A stretch of 64,000 nt of DNA from Mesorhizobium sp. Root102 (lineage in GTDB: Bacteria; Pseudomonadota; Alphaproteobacteria; Rhizobiales; Rhizobiaceae), in contig NZ_LMCP01000047.1 in NCBI RefSeq assembly GCF_001425625.1, positions 62,001-126,000 on the forward strand, given 5' to 3'. A program made the translations under genes and the position numbers. This document shows positions 54,338-62,959 of this stretch, in pieces (positions within the stretch are counted from its first letter, which is position 1; each line of letters starts with the position of its first letter). Below the pieces are notes generated by a model. The model was not told where the DNA came from. It ran no database searches and saw only the letters and a program-made list of their open reading frames with translations.

Positions 54338-54706
54338 TTGTTACTGAGGCACCCGCACAACACCGAAGACTGCCGCGCCGTCTCGGAAATCCTGCAGCGC
54401 GTCGGCGACAAATGGACCGTTCTGGTCGTCGGCAAGCTGGGCGACGGACCGCTGCGCTTCAATGAATTGCGCGCAGCCGTCGGCGGCATTTCGCAGAAGA
54501 TGCTGACCACCACGTTGCGCGGGCTGGAGCGCGACGGCTTCGTCACTCGCACGGTGTTTCCGACCATACCGCCGCGTGTCGACTATGAGCTCACCGAGCT
54601 CGGTCATGAGCTGCTGATCCCGGTCAGCGCGCTAGGCGAATGGGCGCGCAAGAACACCACGCGCGTCAAGGCGGCGCGCGAAAAATTCGACGGCATGCAC
54701 GTTTGA
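54338..54706 (+). CDS. HxlR family regulator paired with the FMN reductase gene
   Basis: A winged-helix regulator of about 122 residues: EDCRAVSEILQRVGDKWTVLVVGKLGDGPLRFNELRAAVGGISQKMLTTTLRGLERDGFVTRTVFPTIPPRVDYELTELGHELL, with Cys in the HxlR position (EDCRAV). TTG at 54338 is selected as start because AAGGAGG lies 7 bp upstream (54324-54330); an ATG at 54299 lacks a site. It is divergent from the FMN reductase gene, the third HxlR/redox pair in the window. Confidence 0.87.
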   Translation: MLLRHPHNTEDCRAVSEILQRVGDKWTVLVVGKLGDGPLRFNELRAAVGGISQKMLTTTLRGLERDGFVTRTVFPTIPPRVDYELTELGHELLIPVSALGEWARKNTTRVKAAREKFDGMHV

Positions 54707-54855
54707 AACCCTTGGCCAGCAAGGGATGCAGTCTGCGCGTGACTTCGGCTTGACCTGATCCGGAATTCCATCTCGGCCGTGCGGATCGCTGCCCGACCGC
54801 ACGCAGTGTGTTCACTGGCGTATTGCCTCTGTGCCCCATCCTCTGACGGCTGATC

Positions 54856-55059
54856 TCAGGCTCCTGACGGGCTGCCATCACATCGCATCGCGGCACAGAT
54901 ATCACACCGCGCGGCCCGCTCGCCGAGGGCCGGGTGGTCATGCGTGCAGGCAATGCGCGAGATGTCTTCCTTCACCTCCGCATAAGCGGTCACGCCGAGC
55001 AGGCAGGTCGTCGCGACCAGGGCTGCCACGAGCCAGCCGTTCAGCATATGTTGACGCAT
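54856..55059 (-). CDS. Small secreted protein
   Basis: A possible 67-residue exported protein: MRQHMLNGWLVAALVATTCLLGVTAYA is a signal peptide, followed by EVKEDISRIACTHDHPALGERAARCDICAAMRCD with four or so cysteines that could bind a metal or form disulfides. GGAGGAGAGACA precedes the ATG. No family recognised. Confidence 0.55.
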   Translation of the reverse strand: MRQHMLNGWLVAALVATTCLLGVTAYAEVKEDISRIACTHDHPALGERAARCDICAAMRCDGSPSGA

Positions 55060-55176
55060 TGTCTCTCCTCCGACGCCCACACAATCGGGCCTGGAGGCAA
55101 CCATTGGATGTCGCGAAAAGCGCCTCCCGAACGGGCGCTGTTACAAATGGCCAAGCATGGGAGAAAACGGCTTCCG

Positions 55177-55572
55177 TCAGCCTTCGGCGGGAACCGCTTT
55201 CGGCTTGCCTTCGCCGTCCAGCGCCACCATGACGAAATCGGCATGGGTGACCTTTTCCATCAAGTCGGAGAGGTAGCGCTGCGCCCAGGCTTCGACCTTG
55301 AGCGTCATCGAGGTGCGGCCGACGCGCTCTACATGGGTGTAGATGCACAGCGTGTCGCCGATCTTCATCGGCTTGGCGAATGACATCTCTTTCACCGCGG
55401 CCGTCACCACGCGGCCCTTGGCGCGCTCGGCGGCGCGGATGCCGCAGGCAAGATCCATCTGCGCCATCACCCAGCCGCCAAAAATGTCGCCGGCGGCATT
55501 GGCATCCGAAGGCATGGCCAGCGTGCGCAGCGTCAGATCGCCGAGCGGCCGTCCTTCAGCGTACTGCACCAT
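55177..55572 (-). CDS. Acyl-CoA thioesterase, YciA-type hotdog fold
   Basis: A 131-residue hotdog thioesterase: PLGDLTLRTLAMPSDANAAGDIFGGWVMAQMDLACGIRAAERAKGRVVTAAVKEMSFAKPMKIGD, with the YciA/BACH-type 'NAAGDIFGGW' catalytic Asp/Gly motif. It hydrolyses acyl-CoAs. The chosen start MVQYAEG fits the family length; the open frame runs to 55617. Confidence 0.92.
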   Translation of the reverse strand: MVQYAEGRPLGDLTLRTLAMPSDANAAGDIFGGWVMAQMDLACGIRAAERAKGRVVTAAVKEMSFAKPMKIGDTLCIYTHVERVGRTSMTLKVEAWAQRYLSDLMEKVTHADFVMVALDGEGKPKAVPAEG

Positions 55573-55678
55573 GGGAAAATCCTTCGAGACCGGTTGCCCT
55601 CGATCCCGTATCGTCACGGCGCCGAGAGGTCAACGCGCCACTGCCGACTGTACCCCTCAGCGAGGGCTCGCCTGGCCG

Positions 55679-56620
55679 CTAAAAGTAACGCTTGAGGTTC
55701 GTGCGAATGCGATCGAGCACGCTGTCCCCGGAAAGGTCGGGAGAGAATTCCCTGCCCGTGATCGCCTCATAGGCCTGCGCATAAACCCTGGAGGCCTGTT
55801 CGACGATCTCGTCGGGTATTTTTGGGATCGGATCCTTGTAAGGATCGCACCGCGCCGAGACCCACGACCGGATGAAATCCTTGTCAAAACTCTCCGGCCG
55901 GCTGCCGCTGGCGATCGCCTGTTCGTAACTGGCGGCGATCCAGTACCGGCTGCTGTCCGGCGTGTGGATTTCGTCGGCGAGAATGATGGTCCCATTCTTG
56001 TCGGTGCCGAATTCGTATTTCGTGTCGGCGAGGATCAGGCCGCGCTCGGCGGCACGCTGCTGGCCACGGGCGAACAGGCGCAAGGCGTAGTCCGACACGG
56101 TATCCCACTGCGCCTGCGCAAGCAGGCCCTGTTCGAGGATCTCGGCTTTGGACAGCGGCTCGTCATGACCGCCATGCAGAGCCTTGCTGGTCGGTGTGAT
56201 GATCGGCTCCGCCAGTTTCTCATTGTCGCGCAGGCCGTCCGGCAGGCGCATTCCATACATGTCCCGATTACCGCGCCGGTACCTGGTCAGGATCGAGGTG
56301 CTGGTGGTTCCCGCCAGATAGCCGCGCACCACGATCTCCACCGGCAGGATGTCGAGCCTTGTGCCGACGACGACGTTCGGGTCGGGGTATTCGAGAACAT
56401 GGTTCGGGCAGATGTCTGCGGTTTCCTCGAACCAGTAACGCGCCGTTTGGGTGAGGATTTCGCCCTTGTACGGGATCGAGGTCAGGATGGTGTCGAAGGC
56501 ACTGAGGCGGTCGGTTGCGATGATGATGCGCCTGCCATCCGCCAAATCGTAGTTTTCGCGGACCTTGCCGCTGTAGTGGCCCGGCAGTTCGGGAATGAAA
56601 GCATCCGACAGGACACGCAT
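55679..56620 (-). CDS. purC: SAICAR synthase (phosphoribosylaminoimidazole-succinocarboxamide synthase)
   Basis: A 313-residue enzyme of purine biosynthesis joining CAIR and aspartate with ATP. Motifs: GKVRENYDLADGRRIIIATDRLSAFD, VVRGYLAGTTSTSILTRY, ILADTKYEFGTDKNGTIILADEIHTPDSSRYW. This is the longer form, about 60-80 residues longer than E. coli PurC. Many rhizobia have two purC genes, and this could be the second. The dispersed repeat 56650-56695 lies just upstream of its start. Confidence 0.95.
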   Translation of the reverse strand: MRVLSDAFIPELPGHYSGKVRENYDLADGRRIIIATDRLSAFDTILTSIPYKGEILTQTARYWFEETADICPNHVLEYPDPNVVVGTRLDILPVEIVVRGYLAGTTSTSILTRYRRGNRDMYGMRLPDGLRDNEKLAEPIITPTSKALHGGHDEPLSKAEILEQGLLAQAQWDTVSDYALRLFARGQQRAAERGLILADTKYEFGTDKNGTIILADEIHTPDSSRYWIAASYEQAIASGSRPESFDKDFIRSWVSARCDPYKDPIPKIPDEIVEQASRVYAQAYEAITGREFSPDLSGDSVLDRIRTNLKRYF

Positions 56621-56649
56621 ATGATTTTCCTGCCTTCCGCAGAGTGGCC

Positions 56650-56695
56650 AGAGCATGATTCCGAAAAGTTGCAGACTTTTCGGAAAAAATCATGC
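56650..56695. repeat. 'AGAGCATGATTCCG' dispersed palindrome upstream of purC
   Basis: AGAGCATGATTCCGAAAAGT, loop TGCAG, ACTTTTCGGAAAAAATCATG closes the palindrome. This is the rhizobial AGAGCATGATC type (see 45584). It sits about 30 bp ahead of the purC start on the minus strand and could add a hairpin to the leader. Confidence 0.75.
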
Positions 56696-56894
56696 GCCAA
56701 ATAATGCCATCGCATAAGCTGTCGAGCCGGTACATATCAAGCGCGATTGTTGGGAATCCCCGCAAACCCGACCAGTTCGACAGTCGCTTTTTTCACAACT
56801 GATGCCGGATGGCGCGGCGACGCGGTCAACCCGTGGCGTCTAGGCTGCGGCCAGATTTCCGCGCCGCCCAAACCAATCATGCAGACCATCCATC

Positions 56895-58511
56895 ATGCAG
56901 ACCTATGACTTCATCATCGTCGGCTCCGGCTCGGCCGGCTCGGTCCTGGCGGAAAAACTGTCGGCCTCGGGGCGCTTCTCGGTGTTGGTGCTGGAGGCCG
57001 GCGGCACCGACCGCCGCTTCTACGTGCAGATGCCGCTCGGCTACGGCAAGACCTTCTTCGATGCTGATGTCAACTGGAACTACAAGGCCGAGCCGGACCC
57101 TGGCCTCGCCGGCAATGCCGACCACTGGCCGCGCGGCAAGCTGCTCGGCGGTTCGAGTTCGATCAACGCCATGGTCTGGATCAGGGGCGCCCGCGAGGAT
57201 TTCGATGCCTGGGCGGCCGCCGGCAATCCCGGCTGGGGCTATGACGACCTCTTGCCCGCCTTCAAGGCGCTCGAGGACAATCAGGCCGGTGCTGACACAT
57301 GGCGCGGCACGGGCGGCCCGCTGCATGTCACCGACTGTTCGGACGCCGTCCATCCGCTGACCAGGCGCTATCTCGCCGCCGGCCAGCAGGCCGGCCTGCC
57401 GCTCAATCCGGATTTCAATGGTGCCGCCCAGGAAGGCGTCGGCATCTACCAGATCTCGACCCGCAACGGCCGCCGCTTGTCGGCGGCGCGCGCCTTTCTG
57501 CGCCCGGCAATGAAGCGCGCCAATGTCCGCGTAGAGATGAAGGCGCTGGCGACCCGTGTCCTGTTCGAGGGCAAACGCGCCGTCGGCGTCGAATATCTGC
57601 AGAACGGCGAGACGAAGACGGTGCGCGCCGGCCGCGAAATCATCCTGTCGGGCGGTTCGGTCAACTCGCCGCAATTGCTCCAGCTGTCCGGCGTCGGGCC
57701 GACCGCTCTGCTCAAAGGCCTGGGCATTCCCGTCCTCCATGCCAACGAAAATGTCGGCGCGCATCTGCAGGACCATGTCGGCATCAACTACACCTTCAAG
57801 GGCCGGCTGCCGACACTCAACCAGACGCTGCGCCCCTGGTGGGGCAAGCTGCTGGTCGGCATGCAATACATCCTGACCCGCTCCGGCCCGCTGTCGCTGT
57901 CGATGAACAATGCCGGCGGCTTCTTCCGCACCGACCCGGCGGCGACGCGGCCCAACATGCAGCTTTATTTCCAGGCCTTCTCGACTGTCATTCCCAAGAG
58001 CGGCGAGCGCCCGATCCTGACGCCGGATCCATGGCCGGGCTTTTCCATCGGCCTGTCCAATTGCCGTCCGTCGAGCCGTGGCGAGATCATGATCCGCTCC
58101 AGCAACCCGCGCGACTACCCCAAAATTGTCGCCAACGCCTACTCCACCAATGCCGATGTCGAAGAGATGCTGGCGGCGGTGAAGTTCGTGCGCAAGATCG
58201 CCTCGATGCCCGCCATGGCCGAGATCATCGAGGAAGAGGTTTTGCCTGGTCCTTCAATCACTTCGGACGCCGATCTGATCCAGGATTTCCGGAAACGCTC
58301 CGGCACCGTCTATCACCCGGTCTCGACCTGCCGCATGGGCCCCGATCCTTCACACGCCGTCGTCGACCCACGTCTCAAGGTGCACGGCATCGACGGCTTG
58401 CGCGTCATCGACGCCTCGATCTTTCCCGACAACATCACCGGCAACACCAACGCCGCCTCGATCATGACCGGTTGGAAGGGCGCCGAACTGGTTCTGGAGG
58501 ACCAAAAATGA
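56895..58511 (+). CDS. GMC family (choline/alcohol dehydrogenase-like) flavoprotein
   Basis: A 538-residue GMC oxidoreductase with FAD motif YDFIIVGSGSAGSVLAEKL, a second motif LLGGSSSINAMVWIRG and C-terminal domain with HPVSTCRMG (catalytic His). It oxidises an alcohol, choline or polyol to an aldehyde/ketone. The stop overlaps the start of the next gene by 4 bp (ATGA), so it begins a three-gene operon with a dehydratase and a dehydrogenase, suggesting oxidation of a sugar alcohol or sugar acid. Confidence 0.92.
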   Translation: MQTYDFIIVGSGSAGSVLAEKLSASGRFSVLVLEAGGTDRRFYVQMPLGYGKTFFDADVNWNYKAEPDPGLAGNADHWPRGKLLGGSSSINAMVWIRGAREDFDAWAAAGNPGWGYDDLLPAFKALEDNQAGADTWRGTGGPLHVTDCSDAVHPLTRRYLAAGQQAGLPLNPDFNGAAQEGVGIYQISTRNGRRLSAARAFLRPAMKRANVRVEMKALATRVLFEGKRAVGVEYLQNGETKTVRAGREIILSGGSVNSPQLLQLSGVGPTALLKGLGIPVLHANENVGAHLQDHVGINYTFKGRLPTLNQTLRPWWGKLLVGMQYILTRSGPLSLSMNNAGGFFRTDPAATRPNMQLYFQAFSTVIPKSGERPILTPDPWPGFSIGLSNCRPSSRGEIMIRSSNPRDYPKIVANAYSTNADVEEMLAAVKFVRKIASMPAMAEIIEEEVLPGPSITSDADLIQDFRKRSGTVYHPVSTCRMGPDPSHAVVDPRLKVHGIDGLRVIDASIFPDNITGNTNAASIMTGWKGAELVLEDQK

Positions 58512-59722
58512 AGATTACCGACGTCAAGACCTGGGTTGTCGGCAACCCGCCGCCCGGCATCGGCGGCAAGTATTTCATCTTCGTCAAACTGACCACCGAT
58601 GGCGGCGTCGTCGGCTATGGCGAGGCCTACAACGCCACCTTCTCCGCCCATGTCACGGCGAAGATGGTCGAGGACATGGCCGAGCGCTATCTCGTCGGCC
58701 GCGATCCGCACGACATCGAGAACTTTTTCCGCCGCGCCTATTCGTCCGGCTTCACCCAGCGCCCCGACGTGTCCGGCATGGGCTGCTTCTCGGCGCTGGA
58801 AATGGCCTGCTGGGACATCATCGGCAAGGAGGCCGATAAGCCGGTCTACAAACTGCTCGGCGGCCAGGTGCACGAGACGCTGCGCTCCTACACCTATCTC
58901 TATCCGCACACCGGCAGCGTCCATTCCGAGGACGCGCCCGATGGCAAGAACGTCTACAACGACCCCGATCTCGCCGCCGCCTGCGCGCTCGAATATGTCG
59001 AGCAGGGTTTCAATGCCGTCAAGCTCGACCCGGCCGGCCCCTACACCGCTTTCGACGGCCATCAGCCGCGCCTCGTCGACATCGATGTCTCCACCCGCAT
59101 GATCAAGGCGATCCGCGAGGCGGTCGGCACCCGCGCCGACATCCTGTTTGGCACGCACGGCCAGTTCACCGCGTCCGGCGCGCTGCGCATGGCGCGCGCC
59201 ATCGAGCCCTATGATCCCTTGTGGTTCGAGGAGCCGGTACCGCCTGACATGCCCGAAGTGATGGCGCAGGTCGCCCGCGGCACCTCGATCCCGATCGCCA
59301 CCGGCGAGCGGCTGACGACCAAGTTCGAATTCGCCCGCGTCATCGAAAACCGCGCCGCGACCATCCTGCAGCCGGACCTCGGTCGCTCCGGCGGCATCCT
59401 CGAGACCAAGAAGATCGCCGCCATGGCCGAGGCCTACCACATCCAGATCGCCCCGCATTGCTATTGCGGGCCGATCGTCGGCGCCGCCAACATCCAGCTG
59501 GCGGTGACCCTGCCCAACTTCCTCATCCTGGAATCGCTGAAGCAGTGGGACGGTTTTCACGCCACGCTACTGAAGAAGAAGATCGAGTGGCAGGACGGCA
59601 ACGTCATCCCGTCGAAGGAGCCCGGCCTCGGCGTCGAGCTCAACGAGGCGGTCTGCGACGCGCACCCCTATACGGGCAAGGACCTGCATCTGCAGATGAT
59701 GCAGACACCGCTGATGCCATGA
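58508..59722 (+). CDS. Enolase-superfamily sugar-acid dehydratase (mandelate racemase/galactonate dehydratase group)
   Basis: A 404-residue enzyme: MKITDVKTWVVGNPPPGIGGKYFIFVKLTTDGG, the 'NAVKLDPAGPYTAFDGHQPRLVDIDVS' segment, FGTHGQFTASGAL, WFEEPVPPDMPEVM, ATGERLTTKFEFARV and LQPDLGRSGGILETKKIAAMAEAY. Metal ligands (Glu in FEEP and ERLTTK) are present. It would dehydrate an acid sugar such as galactonate, gluconate or a related compound. Overlaps its neighbours by 4 bp on both sides. Confidence 0.92.
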   Translation: MKITDVKTWVVGNPPPGIGGKYFIFVKLTTDGGVVGYGEAYNATFSAHVTAKMVEDMAERYLVGRDPHDIENFFRRAYSSGFTQRPDVSGMGCFSALEMACWDIIGKEADKPVYKLLGGQVHETLRSYTYLYPHTGSVHSEDAPDGKNVYNDPDLAAACALEYVEQGFNAVKLDPAGPYTAFDGHQPRLVDIDVSTRMIKAIREAVGTRADILFGTHGQFTASGALRMARAIEPYDPLWFEEPVPPDMPEVMAQVARGTSIPIATGERLTTKFEFARVIENRAATILQPDLGRSGGILETKKIAAMAEAYHIQIAPHCYCGPIVGAANIQLAVTLPNFLILESLKQWDGFHATLLKKKIEWQDGNVIPSKEPGLGVELNEAVCDAHPYTGKDLHLQMMQTPLMP

Positions 59723-60636
59723 GCGAAAACTACGCCTTCATCGGCCTTGGTCATCTTGGCGGCAACCTTGCCGCCAGCCTGATCCGCAACGGCTTTGCCG
59801 TCACCGTCTTCGACCGTCACCCCACGGCCGTCGAGCGCCTCGTGGCGCTCGGCGCCACCGCAGCAAGCAGCCCCGCCGAGGCCGCCGCGCGTGCCAGCAA
59901 TGCCATCACATGCCTGCCCTCGCCCACGGTCAGCGAAGCGGTCCTGGCCGGCCCCGGTGGCTTGCTGGAGGGCCTACCCAAGGGCGGCACCTGGATCGAG
60001 ATGTCGACCAATGGCCGCGACGAGATTCTTCGCCTCGCCGCGCTCGCCTCGGCCAGGGGCGTCGAGACATTGGAATGCCCGGTCACCGGTGGCGTGCATC
60101 TGGCGGCGGCCGGAAAGATCACCGCGCTGGTCGGCGGCGATCCAGCGCTCTACGCGCGCCATCGTCCGGCGATCGAAGCGATGTGCGCAAAGTCGTTCCT
60201 GATGGGACCGGTCGGCTCGGCGGCGGTGATCAAGGTGATCACCAACATGCTCGCCTTCATCCATCTCGTCGCCGCCGGCGAAGCACTGATGCTGGCCAGG
60301 CGAGGCGGGCTTGACCTGGCCCAAGCCTATCACGCCATCGTTGCCTCCTCTGGCAACAGCTTCGTCCACGAGACCGAAAGCCAGCTCATTCTCAACGGCT
60401 CCTACGACATCGGCTTCACCATGGACCTGGCGCTGAAGGACCTCTGCTTCGCGCTTGCCATGGGCAAGGATTTCGGCGTGCCACTCAGCCTGGCATCTCA
60501 TGTCAAAGCGATTTTCGAGGTGGGCAAGCAGGAATATGGCGGCAGCGCCTGGTCGACCCAGATCGTCAAATTGCTGGAAGATACCGTCGGTACCGACCTG
60601 CGCGCGCCCGGTTTTCCGGCCAAGCTCGAACTCTGA
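59719..60636 (+). CDS. Beta-hydroxyacid dehydrogenase (3-hydroxyisobutyrate dehydrogenase-like)
   Basis: A 305-residue NAD(P)-dependent dehydrogenase with Rossmann motif YAFIGLGHLGGNLAASL, substrate motif (CPVTGGVHLAAAGKITALVGGD) and catalytic Lys helix VIKVITNMLAFIHLVAAGEAL. It oxidises beta-hydroxy acids such as tartronate semialdehyde or hydroxyisobutyrate. Last gene of the operon (ATGA overlap with the dehydratase). Confidence 0.9.
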   Translation: MSENYAFIGLGHLGGNLAASLIRNGFAVTVFDRHPTAVERLVALGATAASSPAEAAARASNAITCLPSPTVSEAVLAGPGGLLEGLPKGGTWIEMSTNGRDEILRLAALASARGVETLECPVTGGVHLAAAGKITALVGGDPALYARHRPAIEAMCAKSFLMGPVGSAAVIKVITNMLAFIHLVAAGEALMLARRGGLDLAQAYHAIVASSGNSFVHETESQLILNGSYDIGFTMDLALKDLCFALAMGKDFGVPLSLASHVKAIFEVGKQEYGGSAWSTQIVKLLEDTVGTDLRAPGFPAKLEL

Positions 60637-60715
60637 TGCTGGCTGGATATCAAGCGATTTCAAGATGTTGGATGGATTGGCGGACCCATCTGAATCAATC
60701 TGTCAACGGCTTGAA

Positions 60716-61654
60716 TCAATATCTGAGCGTCAGTGCGCCAGGCAGGATATCGAAGGTAGCCGGTATGCGCCCCGGCGACTCGCCATCTATGTCGACCTGC
60801 GCGCCGTTCTTCTCGATATCGCCGAGCGGTTCGACCACAACTTTCCTGCCGCGCAGGATAGTGATCGCCGGATGGTTGCGGTGCCGGCCGCCATAGAGCA
60901 GGCGGATGTCCCAGATCAGCTTCAGCTTGCCGGCCGCGCGCAGGATGACGATGTCGAACTGCCCGTCGGTGAGTTCGGCATCCGGCGCGATCATCATACC
61001 GCCGCCGAAGAATTTTCCATTGGCCACCGCCACCAGCGCCATGCGCGCTTCAACCGGAGTGCCGTCATCGACGGTGATCCTGACGTCCTGGAAGCGGTAG
61101 CGGATGAACTCGACCACGGTGCGCAACAGGAACAGCGCCTTGGCCGACATCCTGCCCTTGCGCTTGTCGGCATTGACGGCGCGGTCGGTGGCGCCGGAAA
61201 GCCCCAGGCTGGCGATGTTGATGAAGTGCCGGCTGGCCAGCGCGCCGTGATCGTCGATGTAGCAGATGCGCCCGGCATCGACCTTGCGCCCCTTGGCCTT
61301 AGCGATCCGCTTCAGCACCGCGTCCACCTCCTTCGGCAGGCCAAGCCCGCGCGCGAAATCGATGCCGGTGCCGCACGGCAACAGGCCAAGTTCAGTGATA
61401 CACCCGCTCTCCTGGGCTGCCTGCAGCAGCCCGTCGGCCACTTCGCTGGCGGTGCCGTCACCGCCGGCCGCGATCACCAGATCGAAGCCGCTCACCGCGA
61501 GATCGATTGCCAGCCTTTCGGCGTCGCCTTCGGCCTGCGTCTCGCGCAGTTCGACTTCCCCGAAATGCTTCTTCAGCGACGCCGCGACCTCAGGCCAATG
61601 CCGTTTGAGCCGGCCGCCACCGGCAATCGGATTGAGAACCACCCCGACTTTCAA
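60716..61654 (-). CDS. Diacylglycerol/lipid kinase family protein
   Basis: A 312-residue kinase of the DAGK-catalytic superfamily (YegS/BmrU-type): KVGVVLNPIAGGGRLK, the nucleotide motif DLVIAAGGDGTASEVADGLL, LGLLPCGTGIDFARGLGLP and the C-terminal FILP-like fold. It phosphorylates a lipid such as diacylglycerol or sphingosine analog. The start is set at TTG 61654 because GGGAGG lies 6 bp upstream; GTG 61660 is possible but too close to it. Confidence 0.88.
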   Translation of the reverse strand: MKVGVVLNPIAGGGRLKRHWPEVAASLKKHFGEVELRETQAEGDAERLAIDLAVSGFDLVIAAGGDGTASEVADGLLQAAQESGCITELGLLPCGTGIDFARGLGLPKEVDAVLKRIAKAKGRKVDAGRICYIDDHGALASRHFINIASLGLSGATDRAVNADKRKGRMSAKALFLLRTVVEFIRYRFQDVRITVDDGTPVEARMALVAVANGKFFGGGMMIAPDAELTDGQFDIVILRAAGKLKLIWDIRLLYGGRHRNHPAITILRGRKVVVEPLGDIEKNGAQVDIDGESPGRIPATFDILPGALTLRY

Positions 61655-62519
61655 GCACACCCTCCCGCAAGGACATCGAAACGCTCAGCACCTCGAATCC
61701 TTTGCCGGCATTGAAGCCCGCACCGGCCGACAGGGCAAGGGCCGAATGTCCGCCGATGCCGCCCCTCATGACGGATACGAAAATCCCGCTATTCCCAATT
61801 GATCCCCGATAATCCCGTTATCCACAGGCCCATGGCCATTCCCTGCGACCCTTACCCGGCGTACGTTAAACCCATCTCAGGCGGCTACCGATCGCCCAGC
61901 CGAAAGGCGAAGTGAAAGGCGGATTTCCTGAGGCCCGTACGGCCCGGATCGAGAGCAGGCTTGCCTGGTTGAGGGACGGATGCCGAGACCTACGGGGCCG
62001 CGGAAAGCGTGCCAACGCCGACGGCGGACCGATGCTGCCATGAAGGACGGCAAAAACCTTCGATGGTGCGCAGGGCAAAGCTCGCAAGGGTGGAGACCGG
62101 CGTGGTCCCGAACGGACGCTGCTTTCGGGTGGCGGACTGGCAGGACCGTCAAAATCAAGGCCGGCAAGGCGCGACGACTTTACGGAAGTTGCTGCCGCGA
62201 CCGTGTCCTGATCTGACAGGGAGGCGCTGGGAGAAATCCCGGCGCCGACTGTCTTTTCCCCCTCGATGCCCTTTGCGGCGATCTTGCGAGCGCCGCTTCA
62301 CCGCGCGCTAAAATCGGTTAGTATCGCCTGGTCAGAGCCCGTTTGAAAACGCGCTCTGCCGAGTCGGATGGCGTGGTTTTCGAGAACCGAAGCGCAGCGG
62401 ACCTTTGGGTCCGTGAGCTCAGTTCTACTGCGACGCAGTAGAACGGGAAGCGCGGAAAACCGCGTCAGGCGCCCGGCGGAGTAGCGTTTGCAAATGGGCT
62501 CGTAGAAGGGGGATACTTC
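61655..62519. other. Long non-coding stretch with a possible structured RNA and palindromic element copy C
   Basis: No convincing protein gene in 865 bp; the open frames present look like shadow ORFs. Between about 61870 and 62250 the sequence is G/C-rich with several short self-complementary words. GGCGCTGGGA, GAAA, TCCCGGCGCC (62223-62246) forms a GNRA-loop hairpin, followed by ACTGTCTTTT, which resembles the end of a structured RNA on the plus strand. From 62335 to 62501 lies copy C of the palindromic element. I could not assign the RNA to tmRNA, RNase P, 6S or SRP families. Confidence 0.45.
62335..62501. repeat. Variable-arm palindromic element, copy C
   Basis: A 167-bp element with arms GAGCCCGTTTGAAAACGC... 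(62335) and ...GCGTTTGCAAATGGGCTC (to 62501) and the core shared with 11312 and 23008: CGAGAACCG, GGAC (62399-62402), CTTTGG, GTCC (62409-62412), then a 25-bp palindromic insertion (TTCTACTGC/GCAGTAGAA) before GGGAAGCGCGGAAAA. It ends 19 bp before the ATG of the frameshifted membrane protein gene. No ORF inside. Confidence 0.83.
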
Positions 62520-62953
62520 ATGACGCTCATCCAGAAGCTTGCCGTTGCCTATGCCTTCCTGTTCTTCGGTGTCGTCGCATCGGCTACATACCGGCGTTCA
62601 ACGATGCCGACGGCAATCTGTTCGGCCTGTTCTCGCTGCAATGGTATGACGACCTGCTTCACGCCTTCTCCGGCGTCTGGGCGCTGGCCGCCGCCTTCAT
62701 CTCGCACCGCCAGGCAGTGTTCTATTTCAAGCTGTTCGGTTCGGTCTACCTGTTCGACGGCGTGCTCGGGCTGATCACCGGGTCCGGCTGCCTCGATGCC
62801 GGCATCTTCATCAACGGCTTCCGCTCCCTCAACGATATCGAATTCCCGGCCCGCTTCTTCGCCAACCTGCCGCACATCGTCATTGGCGGCTTCGCCGTCT
62901 ATGTCGGCTTCTGGCTGGCCAAGCGCGTACACGACCACTTCGCCACGGCCTGA
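62520..62953 (+). pseudogene. Small membrane protein gene with one frameshift
   Basis: The frame starts MTLIQKLAVAYAFLFFGVVA (62520) and should continue GYIPAFNDADGNLFGLFSLQWYDD..., which lies one base out (-1 frame, from 62582). In the corrected frame the protein is about 144 residues with hydrophobic helices (AFLFFGVVA; HAFSGVWALAAAFIS; LFGSVYLFDGVLGLITG; HIVIGGFAVYVGFWLA) and ends FATA at 62953. So a single base is missing near 62578. No family recognised. GAAGGGGG precedes the ATG. It lies 6 bp upstream of the next gene and probably shares its transcript. Confidence 0.8.
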
Positions 62954-62959
62954 TCGGCC

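Noticed and set aside
57299..58507. Upstream extension of the dehydratase frame to 807 residues
   Set aside because: This part lies inside the GMC gene in another frame; the dehydratase homology starts at 58508 with an ATGA overlap.
61870..62250. RNase P, tmRNA, 6S or SRP RNA
   Set aside because: Lacks the hallmark conserved segments (for example GAGGAAAGTCC of RNase P, the tag ORF of tmRNA).
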